Part shown: one piece after another, positions 20,361 through 34,005 of the stretch | Numbering within the stretch: position 1 is the first letter of the stretch | Layout: the number at the start of each line of letters is the position of its first letter | Assembly: GCF_011745365.1 (NCBI RefSeq) | Contig: NW_024468909.1 | Location: 3,038,001 to 3,102,000, forward strand | Origin: Cryphonectria parasitica EP155 | Lineage: Eukaryota > Ascomycota > Sordariomycetes > Diaporthales > Cryphonectriaceae | DNA length: 64,000 nt | Direction: 5' to 3' | Program-made: the position numbers and the translations under genes | Notes under the pieces: model-generated | Told to the model about the DNA's origin: nothing | The model's input: the letters and a program-made list of their open reading frames with translations, nothing else | The model's database searches: none

Positions 20361-22282
20361 GTTGTATGATTGCCTCGGCAGGTGACGAGAACACTCAATT
20401 AGGGTGGAGATCTGGGGCTAGATACGAATCTGCAGGTGTTGGTGTTCGGAAAGACGACGCTGTAAACAATTTTTCAGAGCACCTGCAGCGCATGTGAGAG
20501 ATCTGCTGAACGGCAGTGTGGGAGCTCTTCTATGCTACACCAAAGAATGCATTCTCTACCAGGGCAAATAACCTACTGACACGTCACCGCCTCCGCTATG
20601 GGGCGACTCGAAACCGGACCCATGTATTGTTGTGATACTATACCCACAGCCCCCACAAACGCTTAGCTGGCAAGGGCTTCTGTTGGATATTATTACTCGG
20701 TATGTATAGGCGCGCCTCATATTCCATGTAACTCCCCCTGCTCGCCGGAGCCCCGCTCATAGTAAGTGCTGTCATTACAACAACGCAGCCGTTTTAATAC
20801 GCATTACAGTAGCAGCATGTAATACCATGCTATATATTCAGGCTGCGTTACCGAGAGGTAAGAATGAAGAAAAAGCCGGCCTACCAGATAGACTCGGCGG
20901 CTGAAGCTATCTAGAAAGCTGCGGCAGGTCAATTGGAGTCTGCTAGGCGCGCACAGGTTATTGATTTACCGACTTCCGCATACTTCAGCTCTTGTACTTC
21001 GCGAACCCGTTTCGGATGAGTAAAGATGCATGATCGGCAGGGATTAGAATACAGGCGTAGCCTGGGTGAACAAGAGAAGAGACAGCTCAAGTTAATAAGC
21101 CAGCGGTGATGTGAATAAACATATGAGCCTTACAGCTAAAGAAGGTCAGCAAGTCCTGGTGAAGACCAAGCAATGAAAGAAGAAACGTTGTGCAGTCGTG
21201 TCAATGGATATCATGTCATTGCTCGGCCATAGAGAAGCGCCCTTTCCTGTGCTGCACACGAAGCAGGCAGACTGGCCAAGAGAGAGCCAGATGCCAGACA
21301 CCTGTACTTTATATCACCAGTATTTCTCTGTTAGATCATGATGCGCTAGGATCATAATAATACTGTATAATGTGATAGATTCTCTAGCCATCATTCTGAG
21401 GCCATTGGCTCAAATCCCCAAGAGTATATATGCGCAAACATAATCGGGGCTGACTGATGGGGCAGCTTCCTTTTCACAAATTGAAAATGCTAAAACAACT
21501 TCATGGAAACAGAGAATGACATGTTTCACAGCTTATTCAATTCTATGGAATATGATTTATTATAGAAAATATATAGTTGGAAATAGATGATAATATAATT
21601 GGCCAGAATACTAAGTACCTAAGTATGTTGTGGGCTGGCTGCGTCCAATCCAGGGTTAGGGTTGCCGACGAAACAGGCTTGGAGCAGTCGCACATGTCTT
21701 GAGAGAGCTTCACGCCCTGTCTGTCCTCTTTATTATCCCGTACAGCACAGCGCGAGATCCTGGACGCTTTGCAATGAATCTATCAATGTGTCCAGGACCA
21801 AAATCGATCGGTTGATGCGACTCATGCACAGAAATATGAACCCCCCCCCTCCTTTTTATCGCAATCCGCGAACATGTAGGAAGGAACGCGTCGCGGAAGC
21901 CTGCGCGCGCCTCAAGCCACGAGCCGCTTCCGTCGCACCGCTTCCGTCACAGAGCCACCACTTACGCTGAACGAGCCCGGTGATGGGGCTAGACGTGGCG
22001 AACAACGCTGGACGCTGGTAGCAGGATGTCCCCCTCTCTCAGACAGTATTAGCCTCAAAGTCCTAATGGATGGGTCGGCAATGTGCTTGCGCACCGCGCA
22101 ATGGCACCTCCAGCGAGGGGAAGCTTCTCAGCAAGTCAGATTCTGATGGCCAAAAGTACAGGTCTTCTGTTTACCAAAGTTCTCCCTTCCCCCAGTCAAA
22201 TATTTGAGTGTTCTCACAACCTCTGGTTTTGATCAAAGTTTTTTCAAGTTCTTTTCCTTTCTTTTCGTGGGCGAGTGTGTGA
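20361..22282. other. 1.9-kb divergent intergenic, AT-rich core
   Basis: Lies between the PLD-like gene and the GT62 gene, which diverge. An AT-rich segment occupies about 21300-21620. An 8-bp inverted repeat (ACGCAGCC at 20783-20790 with GGCTGCGT at 20841-20848) encloses a smaller AGCATG/CATGCT palindrome. A short telomere-like run (GGGTTAGGGTT, about 21653-21663) and a C-run near 21841 are present. No gene was recognised. Confidence 0.4.
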
Positions 22283-23722
22283 TTGTGCAGCATGTCTTCG
22301 ATGGCGAAACCTCGCAATACGCGAGCTCTTCTCCTGGGCGTTTGCTTGCTTCTCAGTCTTCATGCTCTGTTCTGCAAACTCAATCATTTTACACAGCCGG
22401 AGGAAGCATTGCTAAACGCATGCGCCAGAAGGAATGAGACGATGGCGCAGCAGGAAGCTGTGCATGAGAGTCCACCCACAATTGTTCGTCCCAAAGAGAC
22501 GACAAGATCATACAGCACCGAGTCCTGGAGCAGCCTGGACGGCAAGATCAGTCACTACACCCTGGTCCGCCCGACGAACGCCTCGGCCTCAGAACAAGCA
22601 GTGCTGTTCCTCAGTATTACTCGTGACAGCAACTCCTTTGGAAGAAATCCAACCGAGGAGCCGCGTTCGTTCCGCAACCATCTCGAGTTCATCACGGCGA
22701 CTACGCTCAGCGAGACCCAAGTATCAATTGCGATATTGACATCGTCAGAAGACGAATTCGAGAGCTACATTAAACTTCTCACCCCACCAGACACTTCTGA
22801 CGGCGGGCATCCAAAGTCTGCAGAGACTCGTGATGATCCAAATTCGAAATACTTCGGTTACGACTTTGCAAGGGTGACCGTCGTGCTCCACACGGCAGAC
22901 ACTCGCCAGACTGACCCCGAAACGTCCAAGACAGACACATCACGGGACAATCGTCACGGAATTCCCCAGCACGAGCGTAGGGCTCACCTAGCCAAGCTGC
23001 GCAACTACCTGCAGAACGTCGCTTTACACCACGAAACTCATCTGCTCTGGCTCGACGCAGACGTATACAAGTTCTCCTCAAAGAACATGGTCGAGGCCAT
23101 GATGCAGAAGACCACGCTCGCACCGGACCGGGATGTCGGTGTCCTCACGGCGCGTTGCGCCGTGGGTGAGCAGAGGCTGGCCAACGCATGGCTGGAAGAG
23201 CATCCCGAGTTCAGCATTCCCGATGGGCCGGGCCCTGACGATAATGCAGAGCAGAAGAGCCTAAAAGAGGAGATGAGAGGGAAGCAGGGCGGTCGGTACG
23301 AGATCATTGCCCACAAGCTGTCGGCGGTGGGCACCTATGACCTCAACGCCTGGAGGGGAGGGCGCAATGCTCCCAACGATGTACAGCAGCAGAAGCTTTG
23401 GGTGGACAAGGCGAGCTGGGAGCCGAGTCCCGCGGCAGGAGTCAAGATGGTGGACGCAGCCATCGATGGGACGTCGGACGACGACTTGGTGAGGCTGGAC
23501 GCGGTCGGCGGTACGGTCCTGATGATCCGCGCCGACCTCGTGAGGATGGGGCTCATGTTTACTCCGGGCTACTTTGTAGGGATGACGTGGGAACATGGAG
23601 AGGGATATGATGGAATCGAGACCGAGGGCCTCTGTGTCGTCACGAGAAGCTTCTCTCGCGACGGACAGTCGACCTGCTATACCATGGGAGGTGACTGGGC
23701 GGTCTATCATACGATCTGGTGA
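22283..23722 (+). CDS. GT62 (Anp1/Mnn9/Van1-type) mannosyltransferase-like protein
   Basis: Single exon, 479 residues. Type II membrane topology: a short basic N-terminus, then one hydrophobic segment at about residues 15-32, as in Golgi glycosyltransferases. The luminal domain matches the Anp1 family: RRAHLAKLRNYLQN, then the metal-binding LLWLDADVYKF (Asp258 and Asp260 form the D-x-D), and LDAVGGTVLMIRADLVRMG followed by ETEGLCV, the family's conserved end. By family it would extend the alpha-1,6/alpha-1,2 mannan of N-glycans in the cis-Golgi. The sequence diverges from core Mnn9/Anp1/Van1 and carries Asp/Lys-rich insertions (around residues 175-225 and 315-350), so it may be a lineage-specific paralogue. 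Alternative starts are Met4 and Met7. Confidence 0.83.
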   Translation: MCSMSSMAKPRNTRALLLGVCLLLSLHALFCKLNHFTQPEEALLNACARRNETMAQQEAVHESPPTIVRPKETTRSYSTESWSSLDGKISHYTLVRPTNASASEQAVLFLSITRDSNSFGRNPTEEPRSFRNHLEFITATTLSETQVSIAILTSSEDEFESYIKLLTPPDTSDGGHPKSAETRDDPNSKYFGYDFARVTVVLHTADTRQTDPETSKTDTSRDNRHGIPQHERRAHLAKLRNYLQNVALHHETHLLWLDADVYKFSSKNMVEAMMQKTTLAPDRDVGVLTARCAVGEQRLANAWLEEHPEFSIPDGPGPDDNAEQKSLKEEMRGKQGGRYEIIAHKLSAVGTYDLNAWRGGRNAPNDVQQQKLWVDKASWEPSPAAGVKMVDAAIDGTSDDDLVRLDAVGGTVLMIRADLVRMGLMFTPGYFVGMTWEHGEGYDGIETEGLCVVTRSFSRDGQSTCYTMGGDWAVYHTIW

Positions 23723-24069
23723 GACGCGAGCCTGGCGCCTCTCCTCCTTAGCCAGACCATCCAATTTCGCCCTGGGACAACTTTAAACCAGCATGGAAAT
23801 CATTTTTACCTTTTCGCAGTTTGAGAAAGAAATCAACCTTGAATACTTTGCTGAACTCCTTACCTTTGCGGTCTAACCTAAGAAAGCGCCCCTATGGTAA
23901 GACGTAGTTTTCCGTTATGCACTGGGCAGGGATAATGAAGAAAAATTATGAGCCGGGCGTTTCCCGCATGTTATTCCTGCAAACCGCCATGGGCCCAGAT
24001 ACTTTCGTCCAACACACCCCATCTCACATTGCAAGAGACACAACCGAAATGCCAGTGGGCCTCGGTGCT
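23723..24069. other. Convergent 3' region, no gene
   Basis: About 350 bp between the converging GT62 gene and the cysteine-motif protein gene; 3' UTR sequence only as far as can be seen. Confidence 0.5.
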
Positions 24070-25533
24070 CTAGATCTCGTCACGCTGAGCGTTGTTGCCC
24101 ATGGTACTGTCCTCGTCCTCCTCTTCCTCGGCGTCAGCGTAGAAGCGGATGAAGTTCTCGTTGCTATCGTGGGTCCGGGCAGACGCGTCAGAGGGGGTCT
24201 TGGGCCCGACGGATTCGACGGAGGCGGCCTTGGAGTCATTGGTCAGCAGAGACACTGCGGTACCAGCGACACTAGAGGTCTCCGTGGCACCCTCGACGCT
24301 GCCGGCGACAGCCTTACCCTTCTTGTCCTTGTTCTGATCGGGCAGCAGACCCGCCTTGGGATCACGGAGGCCGAGGTTCTTGACAATACCGGCGTTGGCC
24401 ACAGGACGACCACCCATGGCGCGGAAGCCGAAGCCCACGGCGGCGGTCGGAGGGATATCACCCTTCAGCACGCCGTCGATGCTCAGGTAACTTAGGTGCT
24501 CTCCCAGACCACCACAGCCGCAGGTAGGGCACAGGATGGTCTTGCACTCGTCCAGCTCGTCCACAACGTGGGGGTACAGCTCGGCAGGAGGGATTCGTCT
24601 GCCGTAGCGGTCGCTGAGGGCGGTGTCGACGGCCTTCTCGTGCTGGCGCAGGATCGTGTCCAACTGGTCGGACGTGTAGGAGGCTTTCAGAGAGGGGGTC
24701 ATCTCGTTGAGAGGGCTGAGCTTATCCTGATGGGCGGTAGCACCGCGGACGGGAGGGTTCAGCTGCTGCGAAAAGATCTCGCCAATCTCGTCGAAGTGCT
24801 CCTGGATCGTCTGTCAGCGCGAGTGCGCGTGGAGAGAGAGGAAGAGGAGCATGGGTAATTAAATAAGTAAAGAGGGGGAGGTGGGGGGGCGAGTCCATTG
24901 GTTTGTGAACAAATCACACACCTGATTGCCATCTTTGATGGACTCGAAGAGGCGTGCCTCGATCTCATGACTGCAACGGTACATCCAGCCGAGTTTAGAG
25001 CGGCATCCACACTTGTCGCAACGCAACGTGTCGTCGTACTGTCCACGCCTTGTCAGCAAAGTGATTCGTATTTACATGTGGACGGAAAAGATCGCGGCTG
25101 AGTCTCGTATACTTACCACGCGCGTGGACGAGAGGGAGAAGCACTTTTCATGCATTGACGAGAGGATTCTAGGGACGAATTGCGGTCGATCAATACTTTG
25201 GTCAGGCCAGATTCCTTCTGCTGGAATAGGGCGGTTGCCGATCATGCCAGTTGGCGGAGGGTAAGAGTCCTCTTTATCATCAATCTCATTGCCAGATGTT
25301 GTAGCAGGCAGGCTGTTGAGATCAAAGCCTGGTGGGGGATGGAAGTCCTGGCGGGCAGGGCCAGGGGGAGGAGCTGAAGGCACCTGAGGCTGTCCCTGAG
25401 AGACTTCCTGGTCTGTCTTGTTGTAGTCTTGAGCCATATCATCAACTAGGGTCTGCTGAGATGGAGGTTCAGGTGAAGGGCTGCGGCGGAGGCGAGCAAA
25501 ACGATGAAATAGACGCATTGGGAAGGGGGTCAT
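24070..25533 (-). CDS. Conserved-type protein with two Cys clusters, function unknown
   Basis: Exons 25533-25117, 25038-24922 and 24801-24070, all phase 0, give 421 residues. The acceptor of exon 3 could also lie nine bases earlier (exon start 24810). The first 90 residues are Pro/Gln-rich and disordered. The middle exon carries LRCDKCGCRSKLGWMYRC (Cys146, 149, 151, 161). A second cluster, CPTCGCGG (Cys269, 272, 274), lies after a helical stretch. Together they could bind zinc. The C-terminal 100 residues are Ser/Asp/Glu-rich and disordered. The strong conservation look of the Cys blocks and the SSMHEKCFSLSSTRV lead-in suggest a real fungal family, but I cannot name a function. A CTACAG acceptor sits directly before the ATG at 25533, so a 5' UTR intron is likely; ATG 25518 is the alternative start. 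Confidence 0.75.
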
Positions 25534-27772
25534 TGCTGTAGTCAACAGATGAAAGAAAGGGTGAGTATTTGATGTCTTGGTCAGGTTGGGAGTGGAGGCC
25601 TGTTGTGGTGGGCTTCCTGGCTGTTGTTGACGAACTGCAAGGGATCTTGAGTTCCATGTGAGATGTTATAGGATGAGTGAGGTCGACTGCTGAATTGACC
25701 AGTGGTCATGGTGCTTGGTAGGGTGAAAGCTGCTGTATTTTGTTGTTGTGGGCTGGATTTTGGTAATGTGCCACTTTTTGTTTGGCAGGATAAAAGCTAG
25801 CAATGAATGAATAAATAATCGATGAAAATTCAGTGAGTTGGCTAATAGAAAGACAGTAGCTACTAAGTGAAGGAGAGAGCTTCACTGATCAACCAGCAAA
25901 CTCGTTGCTACAGCTGCCCAGATCTGTGACCAGATTCGTGTGCAGAGCGAAGCATCACATGAATGACTTGTGTTTTCCTTCCCTGCAACTAAATCAAAGT
26001 TAAGGAACCAAAAGGTTATTGTTGTCTATTACTCCCATAATCTTGAAAGCAAAATAGCATCCCGCTAGATTATCACTGTTTCAAGATCCCTAGCTGTAAT
26101 ATGTAATATCTTTACACAATGATTGAAGCTGAACGGACTTTCCCAGGCCAAGTTCTGGCCCAATTTGTGTCCACATGTTTAGTGTTCACCATACTTTGCA
26201 GTAACAGACATTTCGTTTTGGGGGATATGGGAACCTTCTGACTGTGTTACTAGAAAGGGCGCCCTCATACAAGCAAGTGGCTTTGGCAACAAGCACGGCA
26301 TGATGTCGGATTTGCCAGGTTCGGAGAGCAACAACAGCCTCTGGTGCTGGCTGAGCCCACAGAAAAAGGCACTCTCCCCTTCAGAAGTTCTATCTGTCAA
26401 CCGAAATTTCAAGTCATTACCAGCCAGCTCGCTTCTTTTCAATGAACAAATAAATCTGCTGACTTCAAGCAGACAACAGGCCTGGCCCATCTAAATTCAA
26501 CACAGAGTGAGAGAATTTGTCAACACAGAGAGGGGCGTAGAGCGTATGATGGCAGGATGGCTCAAATTGAATGAGGCAGCTGGCAGGAATCCAGTTCATC
26601 ATTACAAGAAATGTAGGACAACCAGAGTGCCATTCCAAGCTCATGGTCCAGGATATGGACAATCTGAAAAGGGGGGTTGTTTTCAGAGGGAGAAGAGAGG
26701 AATAGGAATTTGCTCTTCATCATGATTAACAAGCACATGGGCGAATATCCCTAGGCAGGCAGTCGTGATAGAAAGAGTTGGTTATTCAAGCAGTACTGTT
26801 GAGTCTGCATCCTACCCAGACTCCTCACATTGTAGTATGGACAGGCCAGCAGCTTTTGACCCGAGACTTACGAATTTCACGAACATCGAGGCATGCTGCG
26901 TTGTGCGGCTGGAACTGATGACGACCAGCAGACGATGAGGATAATTGGCCCATCTAGCGGGCGAGACTGCAAGCGAGCACATTCTAGCAACGTCCCTCGG
27001 CACGCCATGGTTTGGTAAGCTTGTAGAAGGGATGAGGTACCTTTTGGATGCTTGCCAAATTGCCGTCATGCGAAGTTGGTCCGAGGTTAAATTTCGGCCA
27101 GAATGTATGGATGGTTGTGGTGTAAGCCACAGGGTACGGCTATATGATGTTAACCCATGACCTTTCTTCTGGGCGAAAAGGCCACTAAATAGCTACATTT
27201 TCATGTACTGCACTATCACTCATGCAAAGACGAAGAGATGATATTAGGCGCCAGTAAGCAGCCAGCGCGTTGCTCCAGCGCCTAGCTGCGTCTCCACCCG
27301 ACCCCAACTCTACTGGGGTAAAGTCCAACCTCCCCGATTCCGTTCTGGACCTTGCCGTGTCTCTTCCCCCTCTCATGTATCGCAAATCGAGAACCCCTTT
27401 TACTTACACAGGGGCCACCGCAATCGTTCTACAATCGACTGCTGCAGCTGGTGAGTTCAGGTGTTCCTCTTGTCCTCGGTGTCTAGATCCTATACAGCGC
27501 CAGGAACCCTCCCAAAATACATCCATAGGTCGAGGCCAATGGCTCCACACTTTGTAAACAAACTTAGCTGCAGGCGCCCACTTACCCTGCAGCAACCCCA
27601 GCCTCCTCCTCCTGTCAACGCGGCTGGGGGAGAAAAGACGTATCCGGGCAACTCTCTTTCTGCGCAAAATTGCACCAAGATTTCCACTGACATAACCTGT
27701 CATTCCTAGCTCTCCGTCTGCTCCTACTCGTCCTCGTCGGCATCGACCTCCGGAATCGAACTTGTGCCCACG
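25534..27772. promoter_or_regulatory. 2.2-kb divergent region upstream of wsc
   Basis: It separates the cysteine-motif gene (minus) and wsc (plus). Only short, non-motif frames occur. A donor-like GTGAGT at about 27449 and a CTAG acceptor near 27709 could frame a 5' UTR intron of wsc; this is tentative. Confidence 0.4.
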
Positions 27773-28838
27773 ATGTCTGTCAAGTTCGAACGAGACACCT
27801 TCAAGCAGTCAGAAGGCGCCGCCGGCGTTGCTGGGCCCGCCCTCTCTGCTGTCGCTGATGCTCGTCAGCATCTGCTTGGGAGGGATGGTCCTCCCCTGCC
27901 TGGGACGACTGGCAAGCACCCCATATCCGAAAAGATTGGCACTGCCATTACTGGCGGCAAGCAGAATGCGGGCACCAAGGGTTACCTTGCTGTACGCCGT
28001 TCCCCTACACCGTCAAGCCGCAGCGTCACGTTGTGTCTCGACCGATGATGCCCTATGGCTGCAAGGTCGCGTCGTGCGACCGTACTTCACCAAGTGAACA
28101 CGATGCTAACAGGGTGCTTTCTGGCGCAGGCCTATATCAAGCAGCTCGAAGAGAACCCGATGCGGACCAAGATGTTGACCGCCGGCACTCTGGCCGGCGC
28201 ACAAGAGTTCATTGCATCGTGGCTGGCAAAGGATCGTAATAAGAACGGCAACTACTTCACCTCGCGTGTGCCTAAGATGGCCGCATATGGTGCTTTTGTC
28301 AGCGCCCCTCTCGGCTCTCTCTTGATCTGGCTCCTGCAGAAGGTCTTTGCGGGCCGTACAAGCCTGCGCGCCAAAATTCTACAGATTCTCGCTAGCAACC
28401 TCGTGGTAAGTATCTTATTCGGGTCTCTCTTGTCGTTGCTGAGGTGGGCTTGATAGCTGACACCGTATCCAGATCGCACCCATCCAGAACTCTGTGTATC
28501 TGGTTGCCATGGCCATCATTGCTGGCGCGAGAACGTATCATCAGGTGCGGGCAACCGTTCGCGTTGGCTTTTGGAAAGTCATGCGCGTGAGCTGGATCAC
28601 GTCGCCCATCTGCCTGGCCTTTGCGCAGAAGTTCCTGCCCGAGAACACCTGGGTGCCATTCTTCAACCTCGTGTCGTTTGTCATTGGTACCTACATCAAC
28701 ACCGTCACCAAGAGGAAGCGCCTCGCGGCTCTGCGCAAGAAGCACTTTGGTGACCAGGGCGGTAGGCCAGGATCTATTTCAGGCGGTCCCCCGCACTCAG
28801 ACGACTACCCTCCCATTGGGCCCAACCCACCTTACTAG
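27773..28838 (+). CDS. wsc: Mpv17/PMP22-family membrane protein, Woronin sorting complex (WSC) type
   Basis: Exons 27773-27991, 28130-28405 and 28473-28838, all phase 0, give 286 residues. The body is an Mpv17/PMP22 four-helix membrane protein. Family-like blocks include KQLEENPMRTKMLTAGTLAG, VPKMAAYGAFVSAPLG, ASNLVIAPIQNSVYLVAMA and KVSW-type WKVMRVSWITSPICLAFAQKF, then VPFFNLVSFVIGTYINT. An N-terminal extension of about 75 residues (SEKIGTAITGGKQNAGTKGY) distinguishes it from plain PMP22 and matches my knowledge of the Neurospora WSC protein, which sits in the peroxisome membrane and sorts HEX-1 assemblies into nascent Woronin bodies. A Pro/Gly-rich cytosolic tail ends the protein. Introns of 138 and 67 nt have GCTAAC and GCTGAC branches. 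Gene-level identity (WSC rather than another Mpv17 paralogue) is inferred. Confidence 0.85.
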
Positions 28839-29667
28839 GTGGACGTTGTGGTGTGGTGTGAGATAGATCGACACAACGCGAAGTGGTTTGGTCATTTGGT
28901 GTAGTGCTCTTTACCGTAAAAGCAGTTTTGCGTTGTGCTGGGGTTTCTCGTCTTGGTGGTTTGTGGCATTGGATACCACAAGAGTGTGCACGGGTTTTGG
29001 TGGTATAATGAGGGGATATATTCACGACGGGATGAAAATATCTGATCACGCTATGGTTGATGATTTTTTCTTTCTTTCTTCTTCATCTGTCCTAGCAGTA
29101 CATGTCCCTCGCCCTTTGTAGCAGATAGTAGGCACATAAGAAAATAGCGTTTTCGTATCTGTCCAGGCTAAAAGCAATGTTGGTTTCCTGAGTGAGCTGA
29201 ACGGTTTACGCGTCTACCTAGGGAAGAAAATTGAGCGACACCTGAAAGTGAAAGGCACGTTTGCTTACCTAATGTCCCGCCGTGCCCGCTTACCATTTTT
29301 GCTCAGTCTCTGTCTTTCTAGCGCCACACCGCCCTGACTCGCCTCCGTGGCCCCTAACCGATAAGCCTAAAATTTTCTGCTTGTCGCAACTTCTCGCCTT
29401 CTCTCTTCTGACAAAACCCAACCCACCCACCCCATCTCTCTCTTCCTTCTTTTCTCCTTCATCACATCGCCATCAACCACTCTCCCCTTTCCACAAGGCA
29501 CACGTCTATTCGATTTGACCATAATCTTCTCGCGGTCACTTCTGCCGTGATCTCTTGCTTGGACTGATTGATTGCGACGCCCTCCAGCTCCTTCGTCCTC
29601 CCAGCCCCCCGAGACGGAACTTTCGACAGCAACGTTATCATCGCAACAAGCACCCTACAGCATCAAG
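28839..29667. promoter_or_regulatory. wsc 3' region and dbp2 promoter
   Basis: The last 380 bp before dbp2 are strongly pyrimidine-rich (CT-rich, A-rich gaps), typical for highly expressed fungal genes. A CTACAG lies seven bases before the dbp2 start and could be an acceptor of a leader intron. Confidence 0.45.
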
Positions 29668-32142
<2,475 letters not shown>

Positions 32143-34005
32143 ACCGTCTCGCCACCTGATGACTGTCTCGACAGTCGACAAAATGGTCATCCCCAGCCTG
32201 CTTCTAAGGCCTTTCTAGAATTTCAACGGAGGCATCCGTCCAGCACAGTCACGGCGTTCTTGTAGAATGGTTCAAGGGGGGTTGGTTGTCTAGACGCTGG
32301 CACTTTTTTTTTCACTTTTTCTTTTTGCTTTACTAACCCGGTAATTCCAAGTGTATTGTTGTCATTTTCTTTGTCATTACGCGTTGCTGTAAGTAAGTAC
32401 CTGAAGGAAAGAGGTAAGGAAGGGGTTTTCGGGCTCAAAGAGTTTCGCCCTTCACTTACCCAGGTACCTACGCAGGAAAGATGCGCATGCGCTGTTCTAT
32501 CTCGAAGGCAAGGGACGAAAAGTTATTGGTCTTTGGTTCGATCTGCTGCGATCAACCGAAATAGAGCTTCGGCTGCAGCAGCCACACTTCTTCTCATGAG
32601 CTAGATCACAGCCACCTCCATACCTTTTTGAGGATGGGCATCATTGATAGGACACTGTCAGTTTTGAGACTCGACCTCTATGGTTGAGCCTCCTGGAGTC
32701 TGAACTGAGATATCGATCTGAATGATTGAGAGAGAAAGAAGTAAAGGAGGGAGGCAGCAAGAAAATGTAGACTTCAAACAAACATGTGTTTATGAGCCCA
32801 GTGTGTGTCTGTGAACGTAACACTCATCCCCATCATATGAAGTCGATACATGCCTCAGCCGCATGAACTCCACTACTGGCGCCAATGCCCCATCAGTACC
32901 GAAATAGCAGTCAAATTTCATCCCTGATGACCCACATGTTTTTTTTTTCGTCATCAAAATTCTCCTCGGGACCACGGGCGCCGTCCGAGGCGATTTGTAG
33001 GTCCAGGAGGCCAAACGGGACCACCGGATGCACGGTGGCGTATGGACGACCTTCCTCGATAAGTGCATGTCTTTTACATTCTCTCGTCTTAAGGGGGACT
33101 CACATCCATCAGCTTTGGTTACTGTCATCTGAAGGCGGAAAGGCACCAAAAAATGGAGAATCTGATTCGGAACTCGACTCCCATGCGCGATTGGGCCACG
33201 GCGTAGTCGGGCCTTCTGCCGGGGCTCGAAACATGCAAAATTTATCCCTCGACGAAGAAATGAGGCGGTCTGGCGTGTCGCCTTCTTGTTTCTCGTCGTC
33301 GTCATGTCGGTCCCGCTTGGGGGAAGAGGGACGGACCTCGTGTTGAGTGACTATTGATCTACATAACTACTCAGGAAATAAACCCCCTCGAAATATACTT
33401 CAGCTGAGCCCTGTACAGCGACTAGTTTGGGGTAGGTATCCAGAAAACACAGGGCAAGATCAGCAGCTGCCATTTTCTCTGTGTTTCAATTGGACAGAGT
33501 AAGAGAGAGACAGTCAGACAGAGAGAGCGGGAAAAAAGAAGAAAAGAAAAGTAATACCGCCGACGTGAGCCGACTTCGTATCAGCATGGGCCAGCCTGGC
33601 CTTCGCTTCGATAAGGCCCAGCTAATAAATAATTGGCGCTGCGGAAGCTCCCTTTCGTAGATGTGACTTGACTTCCTGCCGAGCGAGCGACCGAGTGGTT
33701 CTTCCACTGTCTATCTCGTGTTCTGCGCCTCCTTACATAGGACCTGTGGATCTGTGCTACAGCAAACATATCATCCATCAGGCCTGGAGCAACTTTGTGG
33801 TCCTTTCGAGGGCCCTGAGAGGACGACATACAATATAATAATACTCGATTCCCAAACAGCCACCATACAAACACACACTCTCTCTCCTCTCTCTTTCCAC
33901 CCCTGACGACAAACAAGGCGAGCACACGATTTTCGAGTCATTTCCAATACGCACATAGCCTATTTCGCAGGCGAGGACAACAAACTTCTTTACACACACA
34001 CAAAG
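32143..34005. other. Intergenic between dbp2 and the amylase gene
   Basis: Holds the dbp2 3' UTR, the amylase promoter and possibly one small minus-strand gene (32911-33234, listed separately). The 250 bp before the amylase start is rich in CA and CT. Two overlapping longer frames on opposite strands (32790-33305 minus, 32885-33346 plus) look like by-products of base composition. Confidence 0.4.
32911..33234 (-). CDS. Possible small gene with one short intron
   Basis: In one frame, 33234 to 32911, the sequence reads MFRAPAEGPTTPWPNRAWE, then a Ser/Glu/Asp stretch ending AFPPSDD. After two TGA codons it resumes in the same frame with EEGRPYATVHPVVPFG, LLDLQIASDGARGPEENF and a stop after MWVIRDEI. 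Both halves have coding-like composition. A 42-nt intron (GTAACC...GAGAG, about 33122-33081), or a 66-nt one starting at a GTGCCT donor, would remove both stops, but these splice sites are weak and 42 nt is very short. No family recognised. It may equally be a coincidence. Confidence 0.25.

Noticed and set aside
21653..21663. Telomere-like GGGTTAGGGTT
   Set aside because: Only about two TTAGGG units; too short to indicate a telomere or fusion point.
32790..33305. 171-codon minus-strand frame in the dbp2-amylase gap
   Set aside because: Very rich in Arg/Lys/Thr with no family-like block; overlaps a plus-strand frame of similar size, so at most one could be real.
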